A DNA stretch of 64,000 bases, from assembly GCA_963989385.1 (NCBI GenBank), contig OZ022501.1, positions 93,666,979-93,730,978 of the forward strand, given 5' to 3'. This document shows positions 27,701 to 42,700 of this stretch, one piece after another. This DNA comes from Ctena decussata. Taxonomy: Eukaryota; Mollusca; Bivalvia; Lucinida; Lucinidae. Below the pieces are notes generated by a model. The model did no database searches. It was not told where the DNA came from and worked only from the letters and a program-made list of their open reading frames with translations. The number at the start of each line of letters is the position of its first letter. Position 1 is the first letter of the stretch. The position numbers were made by a program, and so were the translations under genes.

Positions 27701-30700
27701 AAAAATATAGTCTGCAGATAATTCCATTGGAATTGAGTTTTTATAATCTCTCTGGCTTCTGGGGGCTGCGCCCCCAGACCCCCATATTTATGGTTATATT
27801 TTAATATTATCTACAATTGGTTTACACCAGCAGGCCCGCATGTGCATACATTTACAAAAAAATCCTATACAACATTCACATACATATATCATTGATCTGC
27901 CACATTACAAAGTAAATGTTTCCACTAAAACCGAATTGCAAAAGAGTCACTAGCTTATGGGAGACAAAACCATTATGGCAAAATAAACACTCTAAAAGGC
28001 AAAAGTCCCAATATAAAAACCCTTATTTTTACCATCATTCCTAGTTTTTCTCTTGTTTCCAGTCTTAAAATTGCCATTGAAATTGGGAAATTGCTTTAGC
28101 TTCCCCCCCAGACCCCCCCTTTCTTAACTTCTTAGCACATAACTTTCAGCCATTTTATTAAATGCCATTCATGTATAATGTGGCTCTATCGGTAAGTATT
28201 CATCAAACTTTCTAAAAGGATGAATAAAGCATGTTTGGGCATATATTGGGATAGAAAAAAACTTAGATTCCTAATGTTAGCCCTAAAACTTTGCCAAATA
28301 GCCCTAAATTTTGGCCAAAATATCCCTAAATTAAGGCCTAATTTTTTGCCAAACTCATACAGGGATGTTTGTATCTGTACCGTAGATGAAAAGAGTAACA
28401 TGCTCCAGGCACTGGTTTGCAAAAGCAAGCTAAGCCATGCCCTTCGCCTGGTTAAAGACAGCACCATGTTCTTTTTGTGAGAAAAAAAGGTGTAAAAAAT
28501 ACTGATGTGGGTAAAATAAAAGGATATTAAGATCAAGTAAACAAGGATCTGATAGTTCAGCTATAAAATAAAAAAAAAAATAACCTGTTTGAGTTAGTTT
28601 GTAAAAAAAATAAATTAGCTTCCACAAGGTGAAAAAGAAAGAAATTGTTTCCAGAGGCCAGTGAAATAAAATGTTGTGTCTCCATTAAATGGTCGGTCCC
28701 TTATGACACGTTTTATAGACAGTAGGGAGTTTTATACGTCGGGACAACATCAAAAGGCCGTATGTAACACTTATCAAATGTATGCCAGACGCCAGAGGTG
28801 AAATTTCTTGATGTATGGAAGCAAAACCCAGACGTAATATACAGCCATACGTCAGCTAACGGAAGCCATGTTTGTACAAACAGTCTGCCCCTCACTTTCG
28901 CTTTAAAGGCCAGCCGTGACTATAAAAGGCAGATTAGGCTCATTTCTCTCAGTATGATTTTAGAGTCCATAGGGTCAAGAGCTCTGCCATGCATTTTGAT
29001 TGGCTACTGGCTATTGGTGAAGGTTACCTGTTAAATGATTGACAGGTCTTATCAGCTGAGTCAGTGAAGTGTTTTTACAACTAAGTATGTATGACACCAA
29101 TAAAATTTAATCTGTTTATTCTGGGATAATTGCATTATAGAAACAAGCAACAAGTTATTATGTTCACAATCTTTGCTTTCATTACTTTTACTATTATTTT
29201 TATTATTATTTATTTATGCATACAGATTCTTTCGATATTCATTATAAATCTTGTAATGACTTCAATAATAATGACATATCTCCTTTGAACTCAGAAGTGA
29301 TGACAATAGCGATGATAATGATAATAATAATAATAAATGAAATAAAAAGATAAATAATATTGAATAGTTTTCTTTTTATTTCAATTATTATTATTCTGAT
29401 AACTATTACAATTTATGTCATAATTTTCATTACCTTTGCTTTCATTACAATTACTGTTATTACTATTATATTATAATATAATAATTTTTATTTTATTATC
29501 AATAATTCTATCATTAAAATTATAATAAAAATCAAATATTATTCAAGTGCATATTTCTCTTTGACTGAAATGATGGACAGATTTTAGTTCAGTCCTGTAA
29601 ATCTGTATCATCAGATGTAATTTTTATTCATATTGTTAGAATTATGATTTTTTTTCTTTTCATCATGGGAACTAAATAAAAAGTAAAAGTTCAAGTTTCC
29701 AATTTTTCTATCACACCTCAAAATATAATTCATGACTGTTTATTGCAAAATTAAATCCATGTCAAGGTGAATACCTCTTATCAGCAGCGTGGCTTAAGCT
29801 CCGCCCACTTATACTGTCCACTTACGTTACCTATACAGGTAAAGTCTGCTGGCCGGGTGGACGACAATCCTGGCCTTTAAAGAAAGAAGGCAACAGCGGA
29901 AATTATCTGAAAAAATTGTAATGTAGGAGACTATCGAAACTATCGATAGTCCAAAACACTATCGGCGATAGTCATCGATGTCTCACTTTACTATCGATGC
30001 AGTACTATCGGCCGAGTCACTATTGCAATACATCGATAGTCCGATGTATTGTTACACTCCTACTATTTTCACCTGATAAATAAAGTCTTACCTTGGCATA
30101 TGTTAGATTTATCCTGATTGACAAGGATGGATGGATGACTTGCGATTGTACGTCCTTTTCAACAGTATTTCAGTCATATCAGAACAATTGGAGGGTGATA
30201 ATGAAAGGCTGTGTGCAAAGGAACCCCATTTATGTTGAAAAGATTTCTGCCTCCAGGGGGATTCAAACCCAGGGCAGCTAGATGAACAGGCTTGCGCTTG
30301 ACCCATGAGCTATAAGGGCTCTGTAATATTACTTTGTGTCAAAATCTCAGATACTCTCCTTATAGCTGGCTGTTTATTTTCTTGTGGAATACAAGGATTA
30401 TTTCTTGTATTAATCAACTTAATAACGAAGACTTGCTTTAATGTTTGTAAGAAATATGCCTGTGGTGATTGGCGAATAGTATTTTTTTTTTCAATTCCTT
30501 GCACTTTTTATACTAGATTGTTTCAACGTGGAATGCAAAAGTAGAAGAAATATTGAGCTAAACTTCCATCAAAGCACACGCCAAAATCACGAGCACTTGA
30601 AACACTCAGTGTCTATTCTAGGATTGAAAAAATAGGGGGGATTTTCGACAGAGAAAAGGTATCACTCACACTTGTAACTCTAAAATTTAGCTTAACCTAC

Positions 30701-33700
30701 ATAAAAACAATTGTACCTAATATTTTAGCTATAATTTCGTATCCATGAGTACACACAATGCTTTTAGATATCATTTAAGGCTCCATCATTAAAATCTATT
30801 TTTATGAATAAAATAAAGGAAATAATTCCCCCCTTCTGGGAATTGTCAGAAATGTGGGTGAATCCCCCCCCATCTCCCTCTCTAGAATAGACACTGAACT
30901 CTAAGATAAAGATGGTCATTTATCATTGTCAAAAGTGGCAAACAAGATGCAGCCAGACCGATACGATTGGCCAAAGTCATTTATGCAGTTTTGCCAAATT
31001 GCATTGAGATCTCGGAGCTGTAGACAAAAGGGAGTATTTGATGATGAATGTGGAATAAATTTCAAAATTTGTACCAGTATTCAAAAAACATTCAGTCGAC
31101 TTTCGATGTCTCGAACACTGATATCTCAAAGTATTCTTTTATTTCAAAAATATCGTTTGGACACATTTCCTATTTTTATTTACATTTCAACTCCTATTAT
31201 CTCAAACTACTGATATCTCAAAGTAAATTTTCTGGGACCAGTTCGAGATGAATTTTGACTTTGAGACATCGAGAGTTGACAGTATGTTGTGTCCCCACAT
31301 CTTAGCAACATGTACCTTTTTGAGGTGGATCAGATGAGGGGTCACAGCTTATGGTTTTAAGCAGATCAAAAGCATCCATTATAACCAAAGATAGTACTCC
31401 CTCTCGGCTAGACCTCCACTACTCATTTTATCTGTTTTTTCTACAGCATGCCAGTGTTATGGTAGGGGCAGTGGGTGTGAGTATAATTCTACAGTAGATG
31501 ATCTGAAGCTCAGTATTGATATACATGGATACTACAGTGGTGGCGGTGTCTGTCAGGATTGTCAGGTAAGAAATTGAGATTCTGTTTTCTTTTTTGGGTC
31601 TGAACCAGGGCTCTAGATAATAGGGGGTTTGAATGAGAATTCTCGGACAATTTTCCTTCTCCTGATCTCCACCTCAACTTACTTTTTGACTTGTCGTTAG
31701 AATACTGTTTCCATCTAAAGTGTGGAGCTAGCATTTCTGCCTTTAACAGAGCTGTGGATAAGAGGGAGTATTTGGTGATTATTAGGGAAAATTTTTGTTA
31801 ATTCTGCATAAAAACATACGTTGTGACCCCTCATCTGAACCGTCTCGACCAGACAGTTCAGATGAGTGGTCACAACATATGGTTTCCATGAGAAATAAGA
31901 AAAATTATCCTTAATTATCATCAAATACTCCCTCTTATCTAGAGCTCTGTTTAAGGCTGATAAGTAGGTGTTAAAGGTGATAAGCAGCAGGGCTCAAGAC
32001 GGATTTCTTTAGGTCCCAGGCCAAAATTCAGAAATTGGGACCAATTGGAAACAGCCCAAAGCCAAAAAAAATCGGTCCCATACTTGCCCAATACTTAGGA
32101 AATTGTCTGCAATTCTGTCAGATACCTAGCTCAGATGTCAATCTGTTAATTACACATGACTAATCCAATGATTGCCTTGAGTGAATTACCTGAGATCTCG
32201 TAGTTCATCGTGTTATCTAGAATCTCGCGAGATTACAGTGGTCTTGTGAAAGAAATTAGCTTCGGGCACTGTTACTGAAGTTCAAAGACTCTTTGATGTG
32301 TTATACAGTCGAATCTCGGGAGTTCGAACACTGATTTTTCGAAGCTACCAGATTTTTCGAAGTTGAAACACGGTCCCGATCGTAAGCCCATTAATTCCAT
32401 GCAAAAACGCTTCCACAAATTCAAATTTCGATTATTCGAAAAATCGGATTTTTTCAAAGAAAAATTAGGTCCCGATGGAGTAAATTTACTACAAATATCC
32501 CTCTATCATTCGAAATCAAAATGCATGCTCCAATTTCATGTCGAAAAATAACACCTATTATCATAGATGGGATAAATATTTTCAGCCTCAGGTCATCACG
32601 GCCACTTGTACAGGTAATTATCGCTTCACGACCACTAACCTTTCGATGTCTCAAGTCTACTGTTGAGCAAAAGGTGTCGGTCTAATTGCATAATTGACAG
32701 GGATTATCTTGTATGAAGTTTGTAAATTTAAAGGCTAAATATGATGGCTTTTGTAACCAGCAAAGAAAGGCTTGGACTAGCATGCGCATCCGAAGTTTTG
32801 TACACGGCACTAAACAGAGTCTCTAGCTACACTGCTTGTCCCATAGTCTTATGGTCCCTGTAATTATACTCTCAGCCATATCAGGTTGTCTCTTCTATCC
32901 ACCTGTCAATCAAGTATGATGTCTTCTATCACGTCCGCTCTGCCTACGAACACGTTCTAGTCTTGTATTTGCTTTTACATGCATAGTTAAACGTCTTAAA
33001 ATATTTGAAACCAAGAACTCCACCAAACAACAATGTACAACCATTGTACGGAAATCAGGATTAATTCATAGGACTTTGCTTATAAATTGTCATTAGTTTG
33101 CGTGACAGGTATCGAATTTTTTCCTATGGAAATTAGTTAGGTGATGACCATCGGCTGAACCGATTCATTTTTCAATATTTCCCGAGCCCTGATAAGCAGG
33201 CATAAACAGACAGAACACACATTTGGATAGATTCAGTATCTGATATGAGGGGTATCTACACCATTGTTTCTGCAGGCATACAATAAATTTCATTAGCACC
33301 TTTTGTTTATTTCAGTATAATTCAACTGGTATCAACTGTGAGCAATGTCTGCCAGGTTTCTTCAGACCATATGGTAATCCAGTCACACAGCTAGATATGT
33401 GTACACGTAAGTTACAGTCTAAATATAGTTGGACGACATGACTGCGCAAATGCATATACATGTACATTTAACATACTTGAAGCTAGCCTTTCTGAAGGCC
33501 ACCTACTGGGAAAAGCAGGATCTAGCCAAACTCATTTAAGAGTCTGATCATAGTGATGTTGACCGTCCTTGACCATGGAGAACCCTTATACATATGATGC
33601 AGATATGCTCCTGAACCTGTGTTTATTATGTCCCCCCCCCCCACCAAAGGTGAGGGGGGGACATATTGTTTTCAGTGCGGATCCCAGGCGTCGGCGTCCC

Positions 33701-36700
33701 TGTGACCGATTTCTTGTATGCGCGATAACTGTTGAACCAATAGATGGAATTTCAACAAACTTGCATGGATACATTATTGGGACAAGTTTAAGAGCTGATT
33801 AGATTTTGGTGACCTTGACCTCATTTTCAAGGTCACTGGAGGACTTAGATTACGATTTCTTGTATCTACTACAGCTCCTGAACCACTGGATGGAATTTCA
33901 TCAAACTGACATAGATACGTAATTGGGACAAGTTTAAGAGGTGTTTAGGTTTTGGTGACCTTGACCTCATTTTCAAGGTCACTGGAGGACTTAGATGACA
34001 TTTTCTTGTACCAATGATATCTCTTGAACCAATAGATGGAATTTCACCGAACTTGCATGGATACATTATTGGGGCAAGTTTAATAGCTGATAAGGTTTTC
34101 TTGACCTCATTTTCAAGGTCACTGGAGGACTTCATGACATTTTCTTGTACCCACAATATGTCCTGAACCAATGGATGCAATTTCACCAAACTTGCATGGA
34201 TACATTTTTGGGACAAGTTTAATAGCTAATTAGGTTTTGGTGACCTTGACCTCATTTTCAAGGTCACTGGAGGACTTACATGACATTTTCTTGTACCCAC
34301 TATATCTCCTGATCAAATGGATGGAATTTCACCAAACTTGCATGGATACATTCTTTGGACAAGTTTAATAGCTGATTAGGTTTTGGTGACCTTGACCACA
34401 TTTTCAAGGTCACTGGAGGACTTACATGACAATATCTTGTTCCCACTATATCTCCTGAACCAATGGATGGAATTTCACCAAACTTGTATGGATACACCAT
34501 TGAGACAAATTTAAGAGCTGATTAGATTTTGATGACCTTGACCTCATTTTCAAGGTCACTGGAGGACTTAGATGACAATTTCTTGTACCAGTGATATCGC
34601 TTGAACCAGTGCATGGAATTTCATCAAACTTGCATGGATACATCATTCGGACAAGTTTAAGAGGTGATTTGATTTTGGTGTCCTTGACCTCTTTTCCAAG
34701 GTCATAGTCATCTATGTAGGATATCTTTAGAACCAGTGGATGGATTTTCTCTAAACTTGCCTAGATATTTTACTTGTTCAGGCTTTTTATTCATTAGAGG
34801 GGCTTGGAAATGGGCTGGTGGGGGGACATCAGTTTTTCTCTGAAAAACATTTCTAGTTTACATTGGAACTCTGCACAACTCCTCACAACAAAGAAGACAT
34901 AAAACTGGCTGTTGTAGGGAGGTAACCTCTGTGGATTGTATCAATATAGTACTTTGGGAAATCCAAAAGCAGATTGGTAATATAGGGAGGTGGCTGTCTT
35001 TAAGGTATGGCAATTTGTACAGGTTTTCATTGTAATAGGAAACAGTTCAAGTAAGTTTTGACGAGCTTCATTCACATCATATCCCAAAAAATGCTGTGTG
35101 CATATTGGACAGATAGTTGAATGACTGGGGATTTTGCATCCTTTTCAACAGTATTTCAGTCATATCAGGATACTAGGAGGGTGATAATGAAAGGCTGTAT
35201 GCAGTGGAACCCCGTTTATGGTCTGTAAATCTCCAGCCGGAATTGAACGGGGACTGCTAGATCAGCAGGCCAGTGCTTAACCCACTGAGCTACCAGGGTT
35301 TCTTGGAGCCTATAAGAATTAATGATTGTTTTTGGGTTGTTATGCCTAAAACCAAGTTATAGTGATGGATTTATAAAGGGTTCAGAAGAAATTGGAAACA
35401 TTGCAGTCATTTTTAAGTACAGTCAACTCCAGATATCTCGAACACTGATACTCAAAGTATTTTCTTATATCAGTGAATGCATTTCCTAGTTTTATTTACA
35501 TTTCAACTTTTAATAAATTTTCCAGCCTGTGACTGTGACCCCCACTATCACACCGGGGAGTGTGAAGGAGGCAGTGGTAGATGTCTCTGTAGACCAGAAT
35601 TTGCAGGACTATATTGTGACAGGTAAGAAATATTGGCACAAGAAATATTGGTGCTCGTATTAGGGAGGGAGAGTGGGTGGGTCTGAACCGCATTAAAGTG
35701 CTTGTTTGTTATTTAATAGGTTGTATGATCAGGATCTGTTATATTACTGACAAACTTTGCAGTATGTATATGTGTTAGGTTTAGGTCAATAAAGAGATAT
35801 TATGTAATCTGCAAAAAGAGTAATATTGTATTTTGGAGAAGTGTTTTGAGTAAAGAGAGATTGCTATTTTAGGATCACAGTCTTTTACCATTCCGCTAAC
35901 GCTTTTGCAAATTCAATCATGGACAAGTTCATCTATAAAATTCAGAGTAGGATAAAGTCAAAGTATTGAAATTGTACATTTATTACAAAATGTTTATTTT
36001 CCATTACAGCTGTAGTGTTGGTTACTACAACTACCCTAACTGTATACCATGTGACTGTGATGTAAACGGTACCGAGGGAGATGTCTGCCATGTGAATGGA
36101 GGACAGTGTCCTTGTAAGGAGAACTATATCGGCAAGAAATGTGACATGTGTCAGAGAGGTTACTATGACTTCCCAGAATGTGGACGTAAGTGGCATTTTT
36201 TAAATATAAATGTATCTGTTACATATAGTGCAACAGATGCTCATTTCTGTATTTAACTTTCTTATCGTCTGTTAACCCCAAAAACTTGAGTGGAGAAAAA
36301 CGGTGATGGGCAGGTCATGGCAAGCAGCATTCATCCCTCTCCAAGCCATACTTACTGACATTAACAATTAAGTATGATTCATGGCTGATTTCATCAAGTG
36401 TTTGTAGAAAACGACAAAATAGCGGATTACGCTCTTTCTGGCAATCATTTGACAACTAAAACTGTAGAATTAGTTCTGATGAAGGAAAAGTCAGACTAGC
36501 TTGTGCATCTATGTAGTCATCATGATCTGAGCCGCGACACGACAAAACCAACAATGTGGTTGTGCGCCCCGCGCAGCCTCAGATCAGCCTTGGCATCCGC
36601 CCAGTCTGTTCAGAGTCTTCGCTGTCCGCATGAAGGTAGCTTAGACCTTTAGCTACCCTTTAAGCGCTTAGTGAAGAGTCTGATTTGACTAGGCGGAGGC

Positions 36701-39700
36701 CTAGGCTGATCTGAGTACGCGCTGGATGCACAACCACAATGTTGGTTTTCTCGTGTCGCGGCTCATCTATTGATCCTGACAAATGAGCCGCGACACGACA
36801 AAACCAACAAAGTGGCAGGTGACCCAGCGTAGACTCAAATCAGCATATGCATTTGCCCAGTCTGATCAGAGTCTTCGTTTAAAGGTTAGCTAAGGGTCTT
36901 ACCTAGCTCCATGTTGACATCGAAGACTCTGATCAGACTGGGCGGATGCCCAGGCTGATCTGAGTCTTCGCTGGGTGCTCATGCCACTTTGTTGGTTTTG
37001 TCATGTCGCGGCTCAAATATGAAATTAAAATTTGGAACAGCTGCAAAAGCTGATTCCAGTTTTTGGTGCTCACACATGCTATTATTCACTTCCTGCATCA
37101 CACTTAAGTAACAAAGAGTACTCATCCAGTGTACTAGATAAGAAAAGTTTGCTGGTATTTAGGGATAATTTCTCATATTTTTTTAATAAAAAACATATGT
37201 TGTGACCCGTCATTAGAACCATCTCTCAGCGTTTGTCCTAATGAATGTTAGATGGTTCTAGTAATGGGTCACAACATACATTTTTGTTGAGAAATAAGAA
37301 AAGTAGCATATCTACAAATTTATTCTCGAAACCCAACATTGCCCCGCGTTTATAAAACTTGAGTACATTCTCAAACTCAAAATAAAGCAAACTGATTGGC
37401 TGCTTCATGCTCGGAAGCAGCCAATCAGTAGCTTTATTTAGAGTTTGAGATTATTCTCAAGTTTTATAACCTCAAACCCTTATCTGGTGCTCTGCTCATC
37501 TGTGCACTTGATCTTGAAAAAGTCAGTCACATGTAAGAGTTTGATAGCAGGGCTCTCGATCACCGAAATTTGGGGCCGAAATTCGGCCCCATTCCCAATG
37601 CCAAAAAGTATGTTTTTTTCCCAATTCCAGATGAAAAATTCCCAATTTGACTAAGCCTGTTTGGTCCAAATATACTGCAGTTGCATCAATGCAAAATGTA
37701 TTAAAAACCACCTAAAACTAAAGATGATAACATAATTTATAACTTTAAAGGTAGGTTCCTGTACTTTGGAATGCATCATAATTTTGATGATCTTTCATCC
37801 AAGTTGTTGGAAAGCACTTATTAAAAAGGAATGAATAAACTTCACTTAAAAGTGTAAATCAAAAACCTATTAGAAAAGTTGTTTTGCAAGGGATTTCCTA
37901 ACTCTGCTTCGCACACCAGTTAGCGCTATTTTTAATTCGAACCAAAAATAGATAACTCAGCTGACGTCATGCTGCATTGCATTTTGGGATAGTTTTAACC
38001 CATCCACCATGCCAGGACCTCTATGAGAGCTCACGGTGAGAGAAAATTTATCTTTGGAGAATGGCATCACAAATCGCGCACTTATAGACATATAACATAT
38101 CTATTTTTAGAACTGGAATTCCAACTAAGGAAAATAAACCAAAAGGGAAAACGACCATTTTCTTGAATATCTGACGATTTTCTCAGTAGCAACAGAGTCA
38201 GAAAAATAAGAGAATTCAATATTACCCGGAAAAAGACGAAATTATTTTGTGAACATAATTGTTATCGCTAGTCCAGGAACCTACCTTTAAAAATTGGGAA
38301 GCTATTACATTTTCAATCACGATCGTCATGTTTTGTTACTGGAAAGTGGTATCGGGTTTTATCATGTACTGTTAAGAGTTCTTAAATGTACTGTTAGAGT
38401 TACTTCCCTTCCCTTAGAGGGCGAATAGCCTAGCGATTTTCGCTGCAATATGTTAATATTTTCTGTGCTTCAAGGGCCAATATTGTTGTGGTGAACAATA
38501 TTTTGACTTGTTCTTTAATTTTAAGCCTTCCAATGCTAAAATTTGATCGGAGTTTTCACCTATGTTGGATGATTCTGCTGTTTTTGCGTTTCTTACCTGA
38601 ATCGATTTTCACAGACATTTTCGGCCATATCCATAATCATAAACAGGATTACCGGGACATCCAAGAGTTAGTATAGTGATAGTGACATACCGTGGATGTT
38701 TTGTACTTGCAGGACTGAAAGTTTTGTCATTTTCTGCATTGTGACAATCCACTTTCTCTCAATTTCACATTATGCTTAGGCCACAGATGCTTCAAACCTA
38801 GAGTGTTATACTGTTGTTATATTGAAACAATATTTTTTTCTAAGACCCAGTCTTGTCTCCAATTTGAGAGTGGCAAGACAGGGAAGTTGCCAGTTCAAAG
38901 GAAAGAAAGAAAAAACTCAACACACACAAATAGTTTGGTTATTATATAATATCCCTAACTATTTGATAAAGTTTATTATGATTCACTATCTGCTAGAACT
39001 ATGTCTGCTTATTGGCTGGATTCCTCTGAAAATATAACAATTCCATATGTAAGTACAATGAAAACTTCACACATAAAACAATGAAAATTTTCCCAATTTT
39101 AGACAAAACGACGCTATTTTTCCCAATTCTAAAGGCCCCGGCCCCATTCCCAAAAAGGGGTGTGAGAGCCCTGGATAGACATTGTCATGGTAGCTTCAAT
39201 GTTTAGTAGGTAATAAAACCTAATATTTACATACAGTCTGATTGTACAGTAATTTTGAATCTTGTTTTGTGAAGTCTAAATACATGAAGTCTATAAATGA
39301 AGGAAGAAATTGATGATAAATTTAATAGATTAAAAAAAATCATTGATCAGATAGTTTTATGCATATTTAAATGTTTGTTTTCCTGAATTTCAGCCTGTGA
39401 CTGCCATGTGATTGGTTCAGTTGACAATTACTGTGAGGTCTACACAGGGCAGTGCCGCTGTAAATTCAACTATGGTAGCAGAAACTGCAGTGAATGTGCC
39501 CATGGATACTTCAACTTTCCGGACTGTGCTTGTAAGTTGAACTCTGAAACAGTTTGCTATAGGCAGATACTGTTAATATAAAGGTTTTTGGATACAGATA
39601 TGTTGGAGCAAACAGTGCAGATTCAGATCAGAAAAGAGACGTTAAGCCACTGACAGGTTAAGTCATATGCTCACCATTTTAGGTACGAGTTATGAGAGAG

Positions 39701-42700
39701 CATCGTAGTTTAAAAAAGGTTTTTGTCAACATTTTCAAAGTGAGGCAGCAGATAATTATGTCCCCCCACCAAAGGTGAGGGGGGACATATTGTTTTCAGT
39801 GCGGTTCCAGGGCATCGGCATGACAGTTTCTTGCGTGCGCGATATCACTTGAACCAATGGATGGAATTTCACAAATCTTGCATGGATACATCATTGGGAC
39901 AAGTTTAAGAGCTGATTAGATTTTGGTGACCTTGACCTCATTTTCAAGGTCACTGGAGGACTTAGATGACAATTTCATGTACCCACTTTGCGTGCGTGAT
40001 ATCTCTTGAACCAATGGATGGAATTTCTCCAAACTTTCATGGATAGGTCATAGGGACAAGTTTAAGAGCTGATTAGATTTTGCTGACCTTGACCTCATTT
40101 TCAAGGTCACTGGAGGAGTTAGATGACAATTTCATGTACCCATGTTATCTCCTAAACCAATGGATGAAATTTCACCAAACTTGCATGGATACATTATTGG
40201 GACAAGTTTAAGAGCTCATTAGATTTTAGTGATCTTGACCTTATTTTCAAGGTCACTGGAGGACTTAGATGAGAATTTCTTGTACCCACTATAACTCCTG
40301 AACAAATGGATAGAATTTCATCAAACTTGCATGGATACATCATTGGGACATGTTTAAAAGCTGATTAGATTTTGGCAACCTGGACCTCATTTTCAAGGTC
40401 ACTGGAGGACTGAGATGACAATTTCCTATTACCACAATATCTCATGAGCCAATGGATGGAATTTCACCAAACTTGCTTGGATACATCACTGGGACTAGCT
40501 TAAGAGCTAATTAGATTTTGATGACCTTGACCTCATTTTCAAGGTCACTGAAGGACTTTGATGAGAATTTCTTGTACCCACTATATCTCCTGAGCCAATG
40601 GATGGAATTTCACCAAACTTGCATGGATACATCATTGGGACATGTTTAAACGCTGATTAGATTTTGATGACCTTGACCTCATTTTCAAGGTCGCTGGAGG
40701 ACTGAGATGACAATTTCCTATTACCACAATATCTCATGATCCAGTAGATGGAATTTGCTTGAATACATCACTGGGACTAGCTTAAGAGCTGATTTAGATT
40801 TTGGCAACCTTGACCTCATTTTCAAGGTCATTGGAGGACTTAGATGGCAATTTCTTATACCCATAATATCTCATGAACCAATAGATGGAATTTCACCAAA
40901 CTTGCATGAATACATCACTGGGACTAGCTTAAGAGCTGATCAGATTCTGGTGACCTTGACCTCATTTTCAGGGTCATAGGAGGACTTTATTATAGGGGAT
41001 GGAAAATGGGCTGGTGGGGGGACATCAGTTTTTCTCTGAAAAACATTTCTAGTTTCTATATCTGTTGTGTTTAAACTTTGTCTGATTTGGTTACTTCTGC
41101 TCTGAAAGGAAGCTGTGAGAGCAAAGTCTTTCCTTTTAAGGCAGCCACCAATCAGTAATGGTTCTGACACTGTGTGGTTACTTTTAAAGGAAAGATTTTA
41201 CTCTCAAAGCAAATTCTTCTCTTTCAGAGCCGTTCCCAGTTGAAAAGGTTCACACACTAGAGAAACAATTTCTTTTCATTATGACTCATAAATCAGAGGT
41301 CCTGGGTTCGATACCCGGTCTGGCCACATACTTTCGTTTCTCCTTCCACTGATTCAAGAGGGGCAGTTGTCAGTTACTGGCGACAGTATGTGCACTTAGT
41401 ACTGGTTAACCGCATAGGAGATCTAAGCATGCCCAGGAACAGTGTGGTTAGGATAACTGACTGTCATGACATGACCATAGCTGTTTACCGTGGACGTACA
41501 GCAACAAATCAATCAATTAGTCTTTTCATTATGAGCAGACCTGGGTCCAGTTGTTCAAAACTAACAACGTCATTACAACAACGAGACATTAAAATATCAA
41601 ACGTTAATATCTCAAATATGCCAATATTTTTTGTTGCAAAATGTGAGAAGCTTTTGCATTGCTGCATTGCAAAAGCTTCTCACATATTTTCAACAAAACT
41701 TGTTCTGCTAATGGTGCTTTGAACAACTGGCCCCTGAATTTGGAAAGGCTTCGTCATCCATGGAAGATAATTGTTACCCTTTTGTAAAATGACGAGAAAA
41801 CATATCCATTCCACGTAATTTTACTATATATTCAGTATGTGCGTGTGACCCTGTTGGTGCTGTAGAAGAGATCTGTGACAAGACTATAGGAGAATGTCTT
41901 TGTAAGGATAGTTTTAATGGGGACAGGTGTGACACATGTGCTAGGGGTTACTGGGGATATCCTGATTGTAAAGGTAAGTCACTGTAGGAGACAAGCTTAA
42001 GGTTGTTTGGGTGGTTTGTGCAGTGACCTCCTCATCAGTTTATAATGTCAGTTTCAAGCAGAATTAAGCTAGCCTATAGAAACTAGTGAAGCTTATGGAA
42101 ATCATTTTGTTTTGTTTTTTTGTTGAAGTCTTTTAATTTTTTTTTTGTTTTTTTTTTTTATCCTCCTTTGCATTTTAGTATTTATCATTGTACATCCATG
42201 AAGATTCTGACTATGGATAAAACCTTGCAAATAAAAGTAAAAATAAATGTTGCTTTCCACCTTTCATATGAACCAGCTTCTTTTCAGTCCATCCTACATA
42301 CAGTTAGTTTTATGAAAATTCTGGGGTATTTTTTCTTGTTTGTCCATAGCAGTATATGTTTTGGCCCCTCTTTAGAACCACCTCTCTAAGGGGGCTCTGG
42401 GGAAAGGCCACAATATAGCTTTTCATGGAGAATTAGAAGAAAGTCTTTCCAGAATAGTATTAGAAGTCCACAAAACAGAGCTTATTCTGTCATTTCTCCC
42501 TACCAAAATGCTGTGATGTCTCATTAGAACACTCTTGCTGTCAATTGCCGATGCAGTGTTAGTGCACAATCACAATGTGTTATAAAAGAATTATGCCAAA
42601 CTCATCATAATGTAGAGCCCATTGTTATCTGCCATGTTTCAGCCTGTGAGTGTCGCGAACAAGGGTCAGTCAGTAACATCTGTGAGGACAGGCGAGGACA

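Larger units (their letters stand above)
23410..30062. mobile_element. 6.65-kb hAT-type insertion with perfect 8-bp target duplication
   Basis: The 8-bp repeat CTATTTTC stands at 23402-23409 and 30063-30070. TIRs: left TAGGGATGTAACGATAGTCC, right (inverted) TAGGAGTGTAACAATACATC. Subterminal ACTATTG/CGATAGT repeats lie inside both ends. These are hAT hallmarks. No transposase reading frame is visible. The interior holds a CpG-rich block, two Helentron-like units, a SINE and a Harbinger-type MITE. Confidence 0.8.

Noticed and set aside
28186..28536. 116-codon antisense open frame in intron 5
   Set aside because: Lies in the T/A-rich interior of a Harbinger-type MITE and has low complexity.
33625..34856. 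CRISPR-like or satellite array
   Set aside because: Units of about 145 bp are adjacent without unique spacers and sit between Helentron-like ends; the host is a eukaryote.
42120..42389. 89-codon open frame after exon 11
   Set aside because: Starts in a T-rich tract (runs of Phe) inside intron 11 and shows no laminin similarity.
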